From Rosellinia necatrix (lineage: Eukaryota; Ascomycota; Sordariomycetes; Xylariales; Xylariaceae), in contig JAGYVD010000010.1 of assembly GCA_021209875.1 (NCBI GenBank), positions 1,860,001-1,924,000 of the forward strand: a stretch of 64,000 nucleotides of DNA, written 5' to 3'. Made by a program: the position numbers and the translations under genes. Below, piece by piece: positions 35,840-45,954 of the stretch; within the stretch, counting starts at the first letter, position 1, and each line of letters begins with the position of its first letter. Under the pieces are notes generated by a model, which was not told where the DNA came from, made no database searches, and worked only from the letters and a program-made list of their open reading frames with translations.

Positions 35840-37741
35840 ATGTCTGGCACAACACTTGTCGGGGGAGAAAGCCCGACCATGACCAATGGCGCACACAGCG
35901 GCGTCAATGGCCACAGTAACGCCACCAACGGCCATCTCGATGGCCATACCAATGACCACCACGCCAATGACCACCACACCAATGGCCACAACACCAACGA
36001 CCATACCAACGGCCACACCTCTCGCACTCCCTCCCTCTCCGGCCTCTCTCTCACCGAGTACAGCGCGAATCCGACCCCCTCCGAGACGGCCCCCAGCCGC
36101 GTAACCGATATCATCCCTCCTGAATTCATTCTGCCTAGCAAGCACCCCGACGTTGGTTCCCATCTGCCTGTCTGTCCCATTGACTTCGACAGCTAGCTGA
36201 CCTAGTGGCTGGCCATCCAGTACCTCCGCTTGATCCTCACCTCTCGCGTCTACGAAGCCTGCAAGGAGACCTCCCTCACCCTCGCCACGAATCTATCAAA
36301 CCGACTCGAATGCAATGTTCTTCTCAAGAGGGAGGATGAGCAGCCCGTCTTCAGCTTCAAGCTACGGGGGGCTTACAACAAGATGGCACATCTGGACCCG
36401 AAGCTGAGTTGGAAGGGCGTCGTGGCGTGCAGTGCCGGAAACCATGCCCAGGGCGTTGCCTACTCCGCCCGTCAGCTCAAGATCCCCGCCACCATTGTCA
36501 TGCCCCAGGGTACGCCGAGTATCAAGCACAAGAACGTCTCGAGGATGGGCGGGTGCGTCGTACTCCACGGCCAGGACTTCGACGCCGCCAAGGAAGAGTG
36601 TGCGAGGCTGGAGGAACACCACGGCCTTATCAACATTCCTCCCTTCGACGATCCTTATGTCATTGCCGGGCAGGGCACCATAGGCATGGAACTCTTGCGG
36701 CAGACCAACATCCACAAACTCGAGGCCATATTTTGCTGCGTGGGCGGAGGTGGTTTGATCGCTGGCATTGGTGTCTATGTCAAGAGGATAGCACCTCATG
36801 TCAAGATTATCGGTGTCGAGACGGAAGATGCGAATGCCATGGTTCAGTCGCTTCGGCAGGGCAAACGGGTTGTGCTGAAAGAGGTGGGTCTCTTTGCCGA
36901 CGGAGCAGCGGTCAAGACGGTGGGCGAGGAGACCTTCCGTATATGCCAGGAGGTCGTCGACGAGATCGTCCAGGTCAACACGGACGAGACGTGCGCCGCC
37001 ATTAAGGACGTCTTCGAGGACACCCGCTCCATCGTCGAGCCCGCGGGCGCCCTGTCGTTGGCAGGCTTGAAAAAATGGGTGACCGCCAACCCCTCGAGCG
37101 ACCCGTCCCGAAGCGTCATCGCCATCACGAGCGGTGCTAATATGAACTTTGACCGGCTTCGTTTCGTCGCCGAGCGCGCCACCCTCGGCGAGGGCAGGGA
37201 AGCGCTGCTCTGCGTCAGCATCCCGGAGCGGCCGGGTTCTTTTGCCGAGCTGGTCAACAACGTCATGCCCCACGCCGTCACCGAGTTCTCGTATCGTTAT
37301 GCGACGGACGAGGTGGCCAATATCCTCATGGGCATCTCCCTGCCAGCGGCGTCCGACAGGGAGCGGGAGCTCCAGGCGCTCATGGACCGTATCACGTCTT
37401 CCGGGATGACGGTGACGGACCTTTCGGGCGACGAGCTGGCCAAGTCCCACATCCGGTATCTCGTCGGTGGGCGTTCCGACGTACCCAACGAGCGGTTATA
37501 CATGTTCAATTTCCCCGAACGGCCCGGCGCGCTGGAGAGGTTTCTGCAAACCCTCCAGCTCAAATTCAACATCAGTCTATTCCAGTATCGGAACGGTGGC
37601 AGCGACGTCGGCAAGGTATTGACCGGCATCCAGTGCCCGACCGACGAAGTGGGCGACCTGGAGAAGTCGCTCAAGGAAATCGGATATCCTTGGGAAGATT
37701 GCACCCAAAGCCAGGTCTTCAAGACATTCCTCCGAAATTGA
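35840..37741 (+). CDS. ILV1: Threonine dehydratase (isoleucine biosynthesis)
   Basis: Exons 35840-36151 and 36221-37741 give 610 residues; the 69-nt intron joins LPSKHPD to [11 protein letters not shown] in phase. The PLP domain has [11 protein letters not shown] with the PLP lysine at about residue 151, [13 protein letters not shown], and the glycine loop [11 protein letters not shown]. Two ACT-like regulatory segments follow ([18 protein letters not shown] and [17 protein letters not shown]), which bind isoleucine in the family. The enzyme deaminates threonine to 2-oxobutanoate, the first step of isoleucine synthesis, in mitochondria. The first 70 residues are an unusual Asn/His/Gly/Thr-rich repeat of NGH, NDH and TND units rather than a normal presequence, so the import signal is unclear. 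An antisense frame of 362 codons is a shadow. Confidence 0.95.
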
Positions 37742-38729
37742 GAGGCCATTCATCATGGGGGATAGAACAAAATGGAAAGGCTCGCCAGGAAGGGAGAGGG
37801 TCATGGCGTTAAGGTTATCATAGCGTTCTGCTCGCGTTAAACATGTAGCATCATGTCGCATCATGTCGCAGTGGTACGGGTGATCACTGGGCTGTATAGA
37901 AAGTGCCAAATTGAAATTTCATAGCTCACGTTAGAATTCAATAATTAATCAACTCTTTGAGACATCTAAATTCATGATAAGCACACCTGGGGCCCGGGTG
38001 GCTTCGTTGTTGGGGTCGGTGGTCATTGAGGATCATCACATTCCCTTACCGTTCTTGCTGGGGCCGTGGCTGATAATTTTAGGTTATGGCGTTGTTTAGG
38101 CCTTCGCTTGGCCTAGAGGGAGGGTGGTATTTGGCCATAGGTTTTGTGCAAATGGTGTTCTCCATCTAAGCTGCCCTGCGTTGCCTGCAGTATCGCATTC
38201 CCAGTGGTTGTTGTATGTGCGCTGTAGGAGCACTATGCGCAGCATAAGATGACCTCTGATCGAAGTGGAATGAACCTACCTCGTCACGAATTTTTACATA
38301 TCGTTTTCTATCCTTCGATGATCCGAACGAGAAGTGCAACTGTGTCGACATGGGCTGGGGGGGGTCTTGAACAAAGCAGTTCTCTCAATTCTAACATTTG
38401 AAGGCTATGTCCAAATACATCAAGAACTTTTCAATATTATCGTGTGGTCAATGATTTCTCCTGGCTGCTCCTCTTTGACCGTGATGCAAACTTTGAGTGC
38501 TGCATGATCATAGTCACTATTTTGGTATGAATTTAGAACCTCACGATGAACTACAGCTACAGCTACAGCTACGAGGGTTTCGAGTGAGGCCAAATGCCAA
38601 GCAGGTACTAAATCCTCTTGAATTGAATTGGATATTATCATATGGACGATGAATTTGCGTTCATTGTGCCCCCGCTACAGGAAGGGGTGGATATAATGCA
38701 AAGTAACAAGAAGTCTAGTATCCAACAAA
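37742..38729. other. Intergenic region
   Basis: ILV1 3' UTR side followed by AT-rich DNA. A short duplication, CATCATGTCG, occurs at about 37850-37869, and an AGCTAC triplication at about 38554-38572. No gene is seen before the tRNA. Confidence 0.5.
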
Positions 38730-38801
38730 GCCCGCTTGGCTCAGCGGTAGAGCGCATCACTAGTAATGATGAGGTCGTCAGTTCGACTCTGGCAGTGGGC
38801 A
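38730..38801 (+). tRNA. tRNA-Thr (anticodon AGT)
   Basis: A full cloverleaf can be drawn over 72 bases. The acceptor stem pairs GCCCGCT with AGTGGGC (one G-T pair); the D arm contains TGGCTCAGCGGTAGAGC. The anticodon stem CATCA/TGATG encloses a 7-base loop with anticodon AGT, and the T arm GTCAG-TTCGACT-CTGGC precedes discriminator A. There is no intron and no encoded CCA, as expected for a nuclear tRNA. The internal A and B boxes are intact (TGGCTCAGCGG; GTTCGACTC). Confidence 0.95.
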
Positions 38802-39151
38802 TTTCTTTTGCTACTTCCACTCAAAAATCACCAAGTATTATTGTCCGGTAAATGACTAACTACCCAATAATGGGCATAAGCACCAATTTTTGCCAGATAA
38901 AGCTGCCTGGTACTTTTTGACCATCAACAGCCATAACGACCATTTTCCCAGGTAAGTCGGGCGAAATTAGGGGTTGCTTGAGCATAACCCTGCCAATTGC
39001 TTGGGGTACGAGGTATCCACATTTTTTTTCGAAGCTAGGGTCCGGTTTTCTGGATCCTGGCATTGACTCGTACTTTTGCTTCGACATGCCGTCCCAGCAA
39101 CCCACGAGCCATTGACAAGGAAGAAACGAATTATTGCAGCGCCTTAGGAAC
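38802..39151. other. Intergenic region upstream of bL36m
   Basis: T-rich sequence directly follows the tRNA (TTTCTTTTG), compatible with Pol III termination. The rest is the upstream side of the bL36m gene. Confidence 0.5.
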
Positions 39152-39653
39152 ATGTCGGTCTCACTCATTTCGTCTCTCAGGGCGCTGTCCCTTCGAACCA
39201 AGCCATGCTCCCGCCTCACCCCAGCGCTGTACCGACGACAGCCCGCCGCCCGATCCATCTCCCAGCAAGCCCTGACTATAACGCGGGCGCAGAGGCCAGC
39301 GATTGCAAAGCCCACGGCGGTAATACCACTTGGCATATCACAACAGCAGACGAGGGGGATGAAAGTGCACAGCTCCGTCAAGAAGCGATGCGAACATTGC
39401 AAGGTCAGTCATGATAACATGGCCATCTCAAATCTTGCCTCTGGTCTCGTTTTTCGACAGAGTGGAACCGATTGTATCGCATGCAATGCCTTCAAGAGCT
39501 TGGGGTGGCCTATGCTATGGCGTGCTATACGGGATCTTGTTTGCTAACCTGAGTACCGGTTAGGTCGTGCGAAGGAAAGCTGGCAAGCGTCACCGAGGTT
39601 ATCTTTATATTATCTGCAGCGCGAACCCGAGGCATAAGCAACGCCAGGGCTAA
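39152..39653 (+). CDS. RTC6: Mitochondrial large-subunit ribosomal protein bL36m
   Basis: Exons 39152-39403 and 39564-39653 give 113 residues. The 160-nt intron (GTCAGT donor, GCTAACC branch, TTAG acceptor) joins in phase. The C-terminal 43 residues are a standard bacterial-type L36 core (MKVHSSVKKRCEHCK, then VVRRKAGKRHRGYLYIIC and NPRHKQRQG) with the Cys-x2-Cys...Cys...His zinc ribbon. The N-terminal 70 residues are rich in Arg, Ser and Ala with no acids, a typical mitochondrial presequence. The protein helps assemble the peptidyl-transferase region of the mitoribosome. An upstream TTG in frame is not used as a start here. Confidence 0.93.
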
Positions 39654-40021
39654 GGCGGCGACGGGCTTACAACATGGCACGGACGACACACTCCTAACCA
39701 TGCGGCATCTACCACGATTCTCTCCATCCGGATAACCCTCAGCTGGCGCACCTATCTTGCAGAGTGTGCTTTTGCTATGGTCAATTGCCGCATTGGGAGA
39801 AGAAATGCAATATAAGAGCTGTACATATTGAGGAATGAACACGCCAAATAGGTGTTTAGGGCACCATAAACGGCACTCGAGGATAGATAGGTGTATGTAC
39901 ATGACGAAATAACAAGGGTGGCAATACAGACAGAAGCTAGGCCAACGACGTGAACGACACGAATGCGTTCGGAAGGAACTGCTCGCTGCTAATGACAAGA
40001 AAGAGGACAGCTATGCGGCCC
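39654..40021. other. Convergent 3' intergenic region
   Basis: It separates the ends of bL36m (plus) and the LYR protein (minus). Antisense frames exist but have no supported coding content. Confidence 0.45.
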
Positions 40022-40518
40022 TCAAGAACGAGCGTTCAATATATACCGCTCCATGGATGTTATCACTTCCCTACCCGTCGAGACAAGAAAGCGTATTTGG
40101 TCGGTCGAATCGACGGCGCGTTGGCGGTCGAACTCGTGCCGCGCATAGCTGCGCATCTCGGAGCGGGTGGCCGGGTCGCTCGCCTGCCGTATACAGCGCA
40201 GAGCTTGGCGATATAGGGCGAGTACGGTCATGCGCATGAGATACTATAGGGCGCATTGAAAAACGGGGAGTCCTTTAGCGAAAGACGAACACAGACAACC
40301 AAGCAGATATCGTTGATCAATTGTTATAAACGGTGGGGGGTTGGCAATTACGAACTAACCTTCTGCAGTGTCATAGTTGGTCCTAGATGGGTAGGTACTG
40401 GCCAGTGGAGTTGCGATCGCGGCGGCACATCCGGCCGCTTTGGTAGGTGTGAGCCATGCCTTCGGAGGCTGGTCACAGAGCACCGCCGCTGGGCCCGGGA
40501 TAGTCGTACATTGAGCAT
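40022..40518 (-). CDS. LYR-motif protein, LYRM2-like
   Basis: Exons 40518-40360 and 40243-40022 give 126 residues; the 116-nt intron (GTTAGT donor, TATAG acceptor) is in phase 0. The C-terminal exon reads LALYRQALRCIRQ, then YARHEFDRQRAVDSTDQIRFLV, matching the Complex1_LYR fold; the LYR tripeptide is complete. The residues spliced in front (TLQK-YLMRMTVLALYRQ) align with the LYRM2 segment before its LYR motif, which supports this intron. The N-terminus is rich in Arg, Ser and Pro, as in a mitochondrial presequence. LYR proteins bind acyl-carrier protein and act in assembly of respiratory complexes or Fe-S clusters; animal LYRM2 is tied to complex I. It is divergent from the NatD gene, with which it shares an upstream region. 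Confidence 0.78.
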
Positions 40519-41180
40519 GCCTTGCGGGTTGCAATTGGCACTGAAGGTGCTCTTGGCCGTCTCGAGTTGATTTGGTAGGGTTGTCGCTCAGCATAGAATG
40601 GCTACCTTATTTGGGGGGAAAGGAGTAGGCAAAGAAAGAGGTATGATGATGTAGGCTATTCGTGGTTTATCGCTTATCGGAATTCATCATATGTCGGTAA
40701 CACTGTAGTATTTATTTAAGTACCTAGGCACTTGGGCAACCCACCTCCTCTCTAACCTACCTACTGCCTACCTACCTACCTACCTAGGTAGGTAGGCAGG
40801 TAGGTGGGTAGGTAGGTATATAGGGTTACCAGGTAACTAAACTCAGTTAGATGAGCACTTGACAAGGTACCTTCTACTACAGGCACCTACCTCTATGTGC
40901 AGTGCAGCACGGAACATGGCTGTGGGGTCATCCATCTACGCCACTCCAACATCCTAGTGCTGGCTATCCAATCTTCATACTTCAGCCAGCATCTATGTTG
41001 GGTTAGATATGGCTTACACCACTGGGTTAAAAAAGGCAAGAAAGTCGTGTGCGAATATCCACGAGAAACAGTTGCACACTCATATCTATTTCCTCTTACA
41101 TTCCGCAATTCCTAATTCCTTTCGTTCAGGGTCTCCAGGCAAGCTTCCGGCTTTAGTCCGCCTCGCTTCTCAGCAGCACC
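40519..41180. promoter_or_regulatory. Divergent promoter with large TAGG palindrome
   Basis: A 662-base interval lies between two divergent starts. Its centre (40759-40817) is a long CCTA/TAGG inverted repeat around CCTAGG, preceded by more CCTA units. It could form a hairpin or cruciform of 15-20 bp with few mismatches. Confidence 0.65.
40759..40817. repeat. CCTA/TAGG inverted repeat around CCTAGG
   Basis: Several tandem CCTA units meet TAGG units at a central CCTAGG, giving a long imperfect palindrome between two divergent genes. Confidence 0.88.
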
Positions 41181-42093
41181 ATGAAAACAGTGGCTTCGGG
41201 CGAGATGGCGAAGCGGAAACGCGCTGCTACGGACCCCCTTGAATCGGTCAACCAAAAGGACGATGACCAGTTCATCAACGAGCACCTATGTCCCAGGTAC
41301 GATACGAGCTCATAATCGTCGTTGTCGTCAAGCTATAGTCTGCACTGTCCTGCCCTCGCGAAGTGTCCTTTTTGACAGATAGATTCTTGGGGCAGTGATC
41401 CCTCATGGACCTCCTGGGAGCATCCTAACACCCACATACACTACTCTCTCGATCTCGTTAGTGCCGGCCGGTTGAACCGCACCGACTTGGACGCGTGTTA
41501 TAATCTCGTTGAGGAGACCAGCCGTGCCGACTACGAGGCCTCCACCATGGGTTGGAAGTCTGGCAAAAAGATGATCGAGATGGAGTCCTCTGAGCTTAGA
41601 TATATCCTCGTCAAGAACCCAGAAGGCATCGTCCGCGGGTTTACGTCGCTGATGCCCACTTATGAAGAAGGGGAGCCGGTAATTTATTGCTACGAGATCC
41701 ACCTGAAGCCCGAACTCCAACGGTATGTGTACCAACGCCATTTTTGCTCAATATTGCGCCGTTGCATATTGGCACTCTGCTGTACTTCAACCAAAGAAGC
41801 CATCATCGGCGGTTTGCTGACATGCACCCCCTAGGACCGGTCTAGGAAGGGTGTTGATGTCCTTACTCGAGAGCGTAGCCGCTCACACGCCGCCCACCAA
41901 CAAGGTCATGTTGACATGCTTTCTCAGCAATCATAAAGCGCTTGCATTTTATAAAGCGTTTGGTTTCACCGAGGACCCTATCTCCCCAGTCCCCAAGAAG
42001 CTAAGATATGGGAGAGAATTTGTCCCCGACTACGTCATCATGAGTAAGACCGTTGAAAGCAAGGCTGTCTCGACCAACGCTACTTCATCGTAA
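41181..42093 (+). CDS. NAT4: NatD-type N-alpha-acetyltransferase (histone H4/H2A)
   Basis: Three exons. Exon 3 (41835-42093) and the end of exon 2 (41722) are clear. They rejoin to make RTGLGRVLMSLLE, the acetyl-CoA loop of the GNAT fold, across a 112-nt intron. Exon 2 contains ACYNLVEETSRADYEAS and ELRYILVK; exon 3 also has TCFLSNHKALAFYKAFGF. The N-terminal exon (KRKRAATDPLESVNQKDDD) is typical of the family. NatD acetylates the N-terminus of histones H4 and H2A. The first junction is uncertain: the strong GTACGA donor at 41297 breaks frame with both nearby acceptors. The in-phase choice is donor GTCCCA at 41290 with acceptor at 41382, giving 235 residues. Confidence 0.85.
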
Positions 42094-42843
42094 ATTGAGA
42101 GAAATTGAACTATCGCTTACCCGGGAGCTAAAACATACGGTTTTTGGCTTCGGTACTCAATCAATTATGGCATAATTTTCAACAGTTCGAAAGAATTCCT
42201 TATAGACCTCAACTATGCCACCGTTTACGGGCAGGGAAGTGTCTCTGTCAAAAGTCGCGGTGATAGATAGGTGGGCGTATTATAGTCACCCCTGCTACCA
42301 CTCTAATGGTAAGATGCTCGGTAATGAATTGTACCACCTTGTTTATTTAAGTCGAAGGCTTGAAATGGCCGCTACTAGAGATACAGTTGTACTAAGAGGG
42401 CCATCATCTGTAGGGAGCCAAGGGAAGAGCCGACAACTTGTGTAAACTATAAACCACGGCCACGACCCCCTTCCCCCGCCGATGTTTAGCTCTATGCGGT
42501 CACCTCACTAGACTTGTAAGCCACGGCCATCCTCTGTAGTAGAAATTTAATTGCAGTTTCTAGACTACCTGGGTTAGGTAGGTACGAGGAAGCGCTTTAC
42601 ATCACAAACCAAACGTCCGCTGTGTCCACTGCAGTCTCTTTATTTACGAGTTGCCAATAAAATATCTTCTGGTTCGGTATCTGCTAGGTATCTCTTCCAC
42701 CCTCGTTGTTTAAGATTTAGCATTGGCCCTCACATCGGAAGTGAGATAGACTAGTTGTCAATATTTATTCTACCTTACCAAGTCCTCCTAAATAGACCCC
42801 GATTAAGCTCGCAGTACAAATCTGGGTAATCAAACCGTCAATC
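42094..42843. other. Intergenic region
   Basis: 3' side of the NatD gene, then upstream side of the PLAC8 gene. A small frame at 42215-42445 has no recognisable content. A short TAGG element lies near 42575. Confidence 0.45.
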
Positions 42844-43771
42844 ATGGCAGGGTTAGTTCTCGGCAAGGCCTCGCAAACCACGCAAGCGCTGCCGGCCGCC
42901 GAACGTATCCAACAACTCCAGAACCTGGCTCTGGGCGAGATGGGTGGCGACTAGAAGTTCGAACTCTATGAATGCTGCCCCTGCACGAGTTGTGTATTGG
43001 GATTCTTTGTCCCTTGTCTTGGTACGCCTCGTCAGCCTCCGTCGTCTCCTCTCAACTAACTAATTACCTTATCTTTGCCGTTCTAAGAGACTTCGGATCC
43101 GTGATAGCAATGCTCGTTCAGCAGATCTTCACTAACATGCGGTATCCTATCTATCCTAGTTGTCGGTCGAACCTCAAACCGGCTACTTGACCCCACGGCG
43201 CTCCTGCCGACCGTGCTCAACCCCGATTGCCTGGTTCACGGTGTGTTGCAATGTGCTTGCGGCTTGGGGTGGATGTGAGATATATTTCCCCGTTCCCTCC
43301 TTGTTTCCAGTCTCATCCATCGTGGTCTAACAGCGCTCAGCTGGACCATGGTGAAACGCGAACAGATCAGGCAGCGTTTCGGGATTCTTGGGACACCGTT
43401 GAATGACTATTGCATTAGTTTTTGGTGCCACGTATGTCTAATTCTAACATACCTACTGGTATCCGTTGCATGTTTCCTCCTGATTACTTAAACACCGTAA
43501 CTAGCTCGACTCACATATCTTTTTGATTATCGATATTTATCTCACATAAGATTCGGTAACAACCACTAACTCGGTGCAATCTAGCCGTGTGCCGTCATCC
43601 AGAATGACAACGAGGTAGCAGCCCGAATGCCGAAGCCGCTCGATCTTCTGAAGAAGCAGCCTTTGCCAATACCTGAGATGAGAAGTACGTATTTCTCCGT
43701 CCCAGAAACTACCTATTAATTTCTTAACTACTAATTCGGTGCTGAAAATAGTGCCTGAGGCTTCGGCTTGA
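42844..43771 (+). pseudogene. PLAC8-family Cys-rich protein gene with one in-frame TAG
   Basis: Five exons, 42844-43021, 43160-43274, 43341-43431, 43585-43684 and 43752-43771, join in phase throughout and total 168 codons including the final stop. The only defect is TAG at 42952-42954 (codon 37). It stands in the segment GGD-stop-KFELYECCPC where PLAC8 proteins normally have tryptophan (GDW, aromatic, EL, then the Cys cluster). The rest is intact: CCPCTSCVLGFFVPC, GRTSNRLLDP, DCLVHGVLQC, VKREQIRQRFGI and FWCHPCAVIQNDNEV. Introns are 138, 66, 153 and 67 nt with good signals. PLAC8 proteins are small membrane-associated Cys-rich proteins, linked in some fungi and plants to size control or metal handling. 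It is either a fresh nonsense allele or a gene corrected at RNA level. Confidence 0.85.
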
Positions 43772-44345
43772 GCGAATCTGCTGGTACTTTAACAAATTAA
43801 TGTCACCTAAGTACTCATAACTCCGAAAACGAAGGGGGCTCTGTATGTGTTACATAAATCTTTAACTTAAGTAGCCATACAGCAGTAGCGATACAATAAG
43901 ACACCTACGGCTATCCCATCTTCAACGTTCCGATCTCTGCTGCGACTGATTCAAGGCATATGCTTAAGCTATCTCCGTCCAGCCTTGGCTATAGAAAAAA
44001 AGATGAAATAAAACAACAACCGAGCCCCAAGGGAATCAAGATCGCTGCAGCCCAATGCGCATATATACAGACTGTTAGGAGGTAATACATATTCATAAAT
44101 AAATCTCGTTACTCCTAGACCCCACGCCTTCTAAGGCGTGAGCATCGAATCCACCTCGTTCCCAATCGGATTCACTATGCTCGCCAAATTTTGTGATCGA
44201 TGAGGTCAACCAACAACAGAACTCTCGCTCCCGCTCCCAACATTCCCAATTACCATTCTTCGTTTTAGAGGTATAAAGGGAACTAAAAAAAAAAAAAAAC
44301 CCTTCCTAGAATGAAGTGACATCAAGCGATACGAGAAGAGACAGG
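43772..44345. other. Convergent 3' intergenic region
   Basis: It separates the ends of the PLAC8 gene (plus) and the His-rich membrane protein gene (minus). AT-rich, with an A-run near 44286-44299. No coding content. Confidence 0.5.
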
Positions 44346-44924
44346 CTAATAGTGATAGCCGCGCGCATCGCTCGACCGCCGGCCCCGGCCGTCGCCGCCG
44401 TAGCTCGGGCGCACGTAGTACGCGGCAGGTGGGGCGCGAGGGCTCCGGCTGCGCGATCCGCGGGCGACGACGGCGGCGACAGGCTGCACGACATCAACCT
44501 GGTGGCGCCGGTGGTGGTGGTGGTGTTGGTGGTGGCGGTGGTGACGGTGACGCTGCGGGCTACGCGAGTGATGGTGGTGATGGCGGCTGTCGGCGCCGCG
44601 GTACGCGGACCATCGCGGCGACGACGATGACGACGGCGGCGGCGGCGGCGGCTTCTCGTGGTCGGGCTCGAACGTGTCGCCCCAGCCGCCCGGCCGCCCG
44701 ATGTTCACGCACGACCGCACCACCCACAGCAGCAGCAGGAACCCCGCGATCGACCCCACCACGATGCCCGCGATGGCGCCGCCGCTGAGTACCGTCCCGC
44801 CGCCGCCGCCGTCCCCGTCGCTCGTGACTACCGTCGTCGTTTCCTGGCGCGCCGGGAGGATCCCGGTCAGGGCTTGGGGAAGCGTCCTCGTCGCCTTGAT
44901 CGGGAGGGCGATAGGGGGCGCCAT
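44346..44924 (-). CDS. Single-pass membrane protein with His/Arg/Ser-rich tail
   Basis: Single exon, 192 residues. A short N-terminal region is followed by a Gly-rich linker and one strong membrane helix (GAIAGIVVGSIAGFLLLLWVV, about residues 50-70), a style common in Pezizomycotina surface proteins. The tail has a polyproline/polyserine run, then a dense His/Arg tract (about 25 His) and a Ser-Arg-Ser-rich, Tyr/Gly-rich end. There is no clear signal peptide, so topology is not certain. Histidine density suggests metal binding, but the reverse-frame composition (GGT/GTG repeats) could also arise from repeat expansion. Strong codon bias and one continuous frame support a real gene. Function unknown. 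Confidence 0.68.
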   Translation of the reverse strand: MAPPIALPIKATRTLPQALTGILPARQETTTVVTSDGDGGGGGTVLSGGAIAGIVVGSIAGFLLLLWVVRSCVNIGRPGGWGDTFEPDHEKPPPPPPSSSSSPRWSAYRGADSRHHHHHSRSPQRHRHHRHHQHHHHHRRHQVDVVQPVAAVVARGSRSRSPRAPPAAYYVRPSYGGDGRGRRSSDARGYHY

Positions 44925-45954
44925 TGTGAGTTGTTTTTTTTTTTTTTAAAAAAAAAAATTTACTTGGGGATTGGGTTGGACGTGGATGGGTTGGTTATAC
45001 GATGTGTTTATTATCACAAGCGGTCCACGGAATAGCTGGTAGCTGGGACGGCAATCAGACATCAGTCAAGGAGACCTCCGCTTGGATGATCTCTTGCGCC
45101 AGGCTGGAGTGGTTCATATATGTATGGGATATCTATAATACCTGTTCATGGGAATGGCAGGGTGCGCGCGAGCGCGGGCAAGGGCGCCTGAGGTGTGGTG
45201 ACGACATGACTACGAAATACCCGAGATCGAGAGTACGACGGTGTCCCCCAATTTACCTATGTACTTATCTACTTAATCTGCCTAGTAGGCAGAGAGAAGG
45301 CTGCTCGAGGGCTATTCTTGGTGTTCGGCTGGGTAATATTGGTAGAGGGGTAAGTTACCCTCCAGGGATACTCTCCGAGATGCATGAACAGTAGGTAGTA
45401 GGCAGAATCTCGATTCGGTGCCTGTTCCTATCTACGAATTCGTTGGCTACCTAAACTCCATTTGTTGAAGTTTAGGAACGATGATGTCACGATGAGCAAA
45501 CAGGGGCACGGGAAACGGAGGCAATATTACGGGGTCGCTGTCTACCTAGGTAGGTAGGTAGGTAGGTATGTGATGCGATACAGAGGTACCACTCTATATC
45601 AGTGGAAGATTAGTGGAAGATTAGTGGAAGATTAGTGGAATATTGGTGGAATATCGGTGTTGGTATATCAGTGCAGTATTACCTAGTGGTATATCAGTGG
45701 TATATCAGTGGTATATCGGGGGTGGGGGTGGGGGGGGGAATTGTCATCTATTTATTCACTTGCTTATACATGGCGGGGAGAAGACTGACAATGCTTCGCT
45801 ACGGAATGCAGGAATTGAGCCCCTTCCCCAAATGAGGGGTAACAAACAGCGTCTAATACAGCCCTACTTGGGTCTGCGGATGTAGCATGTGGTTTATGCA
45901 AAATATTAGTAGAGGCTGGCTTTATCGGATATAGATCAACTGGAGGAGGCACGC
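44925..45954. other. Intergenic region with TAGG island and 11-nt minisatellite
   Basis: A T/A-run lies at 44934-44960, a (TAGG)n island at 45546-45568, and the 11-nt minisatellite listed separately. No supported gene. Confidence 0.5.
45601..45717. repeat. Minisatellite of two related 11-nt units
   Basis: AGTGGAAGATT is repeated three times perfectly (45601-45633) and then degenerates. AGTGGTATATC follows, three times perfectly (45685-45717). The two units share AGTGG and T at the end, so they probably arose from one ancestor. Confidence 0.9.

Noticed and set aside
36362..37450. 362-codon minus-strand frame over ILV1
   Set aside because: Lies inside threonine dehydratase, whose motifs and splice phase are secure; the antisense product matches nothing.
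39525..39998. 157-codon minus-strand frame downstream of bL36m
   Set aside because: Overlaps the second bL36m exon and its intron; Cys/Leu-rich chance reading.
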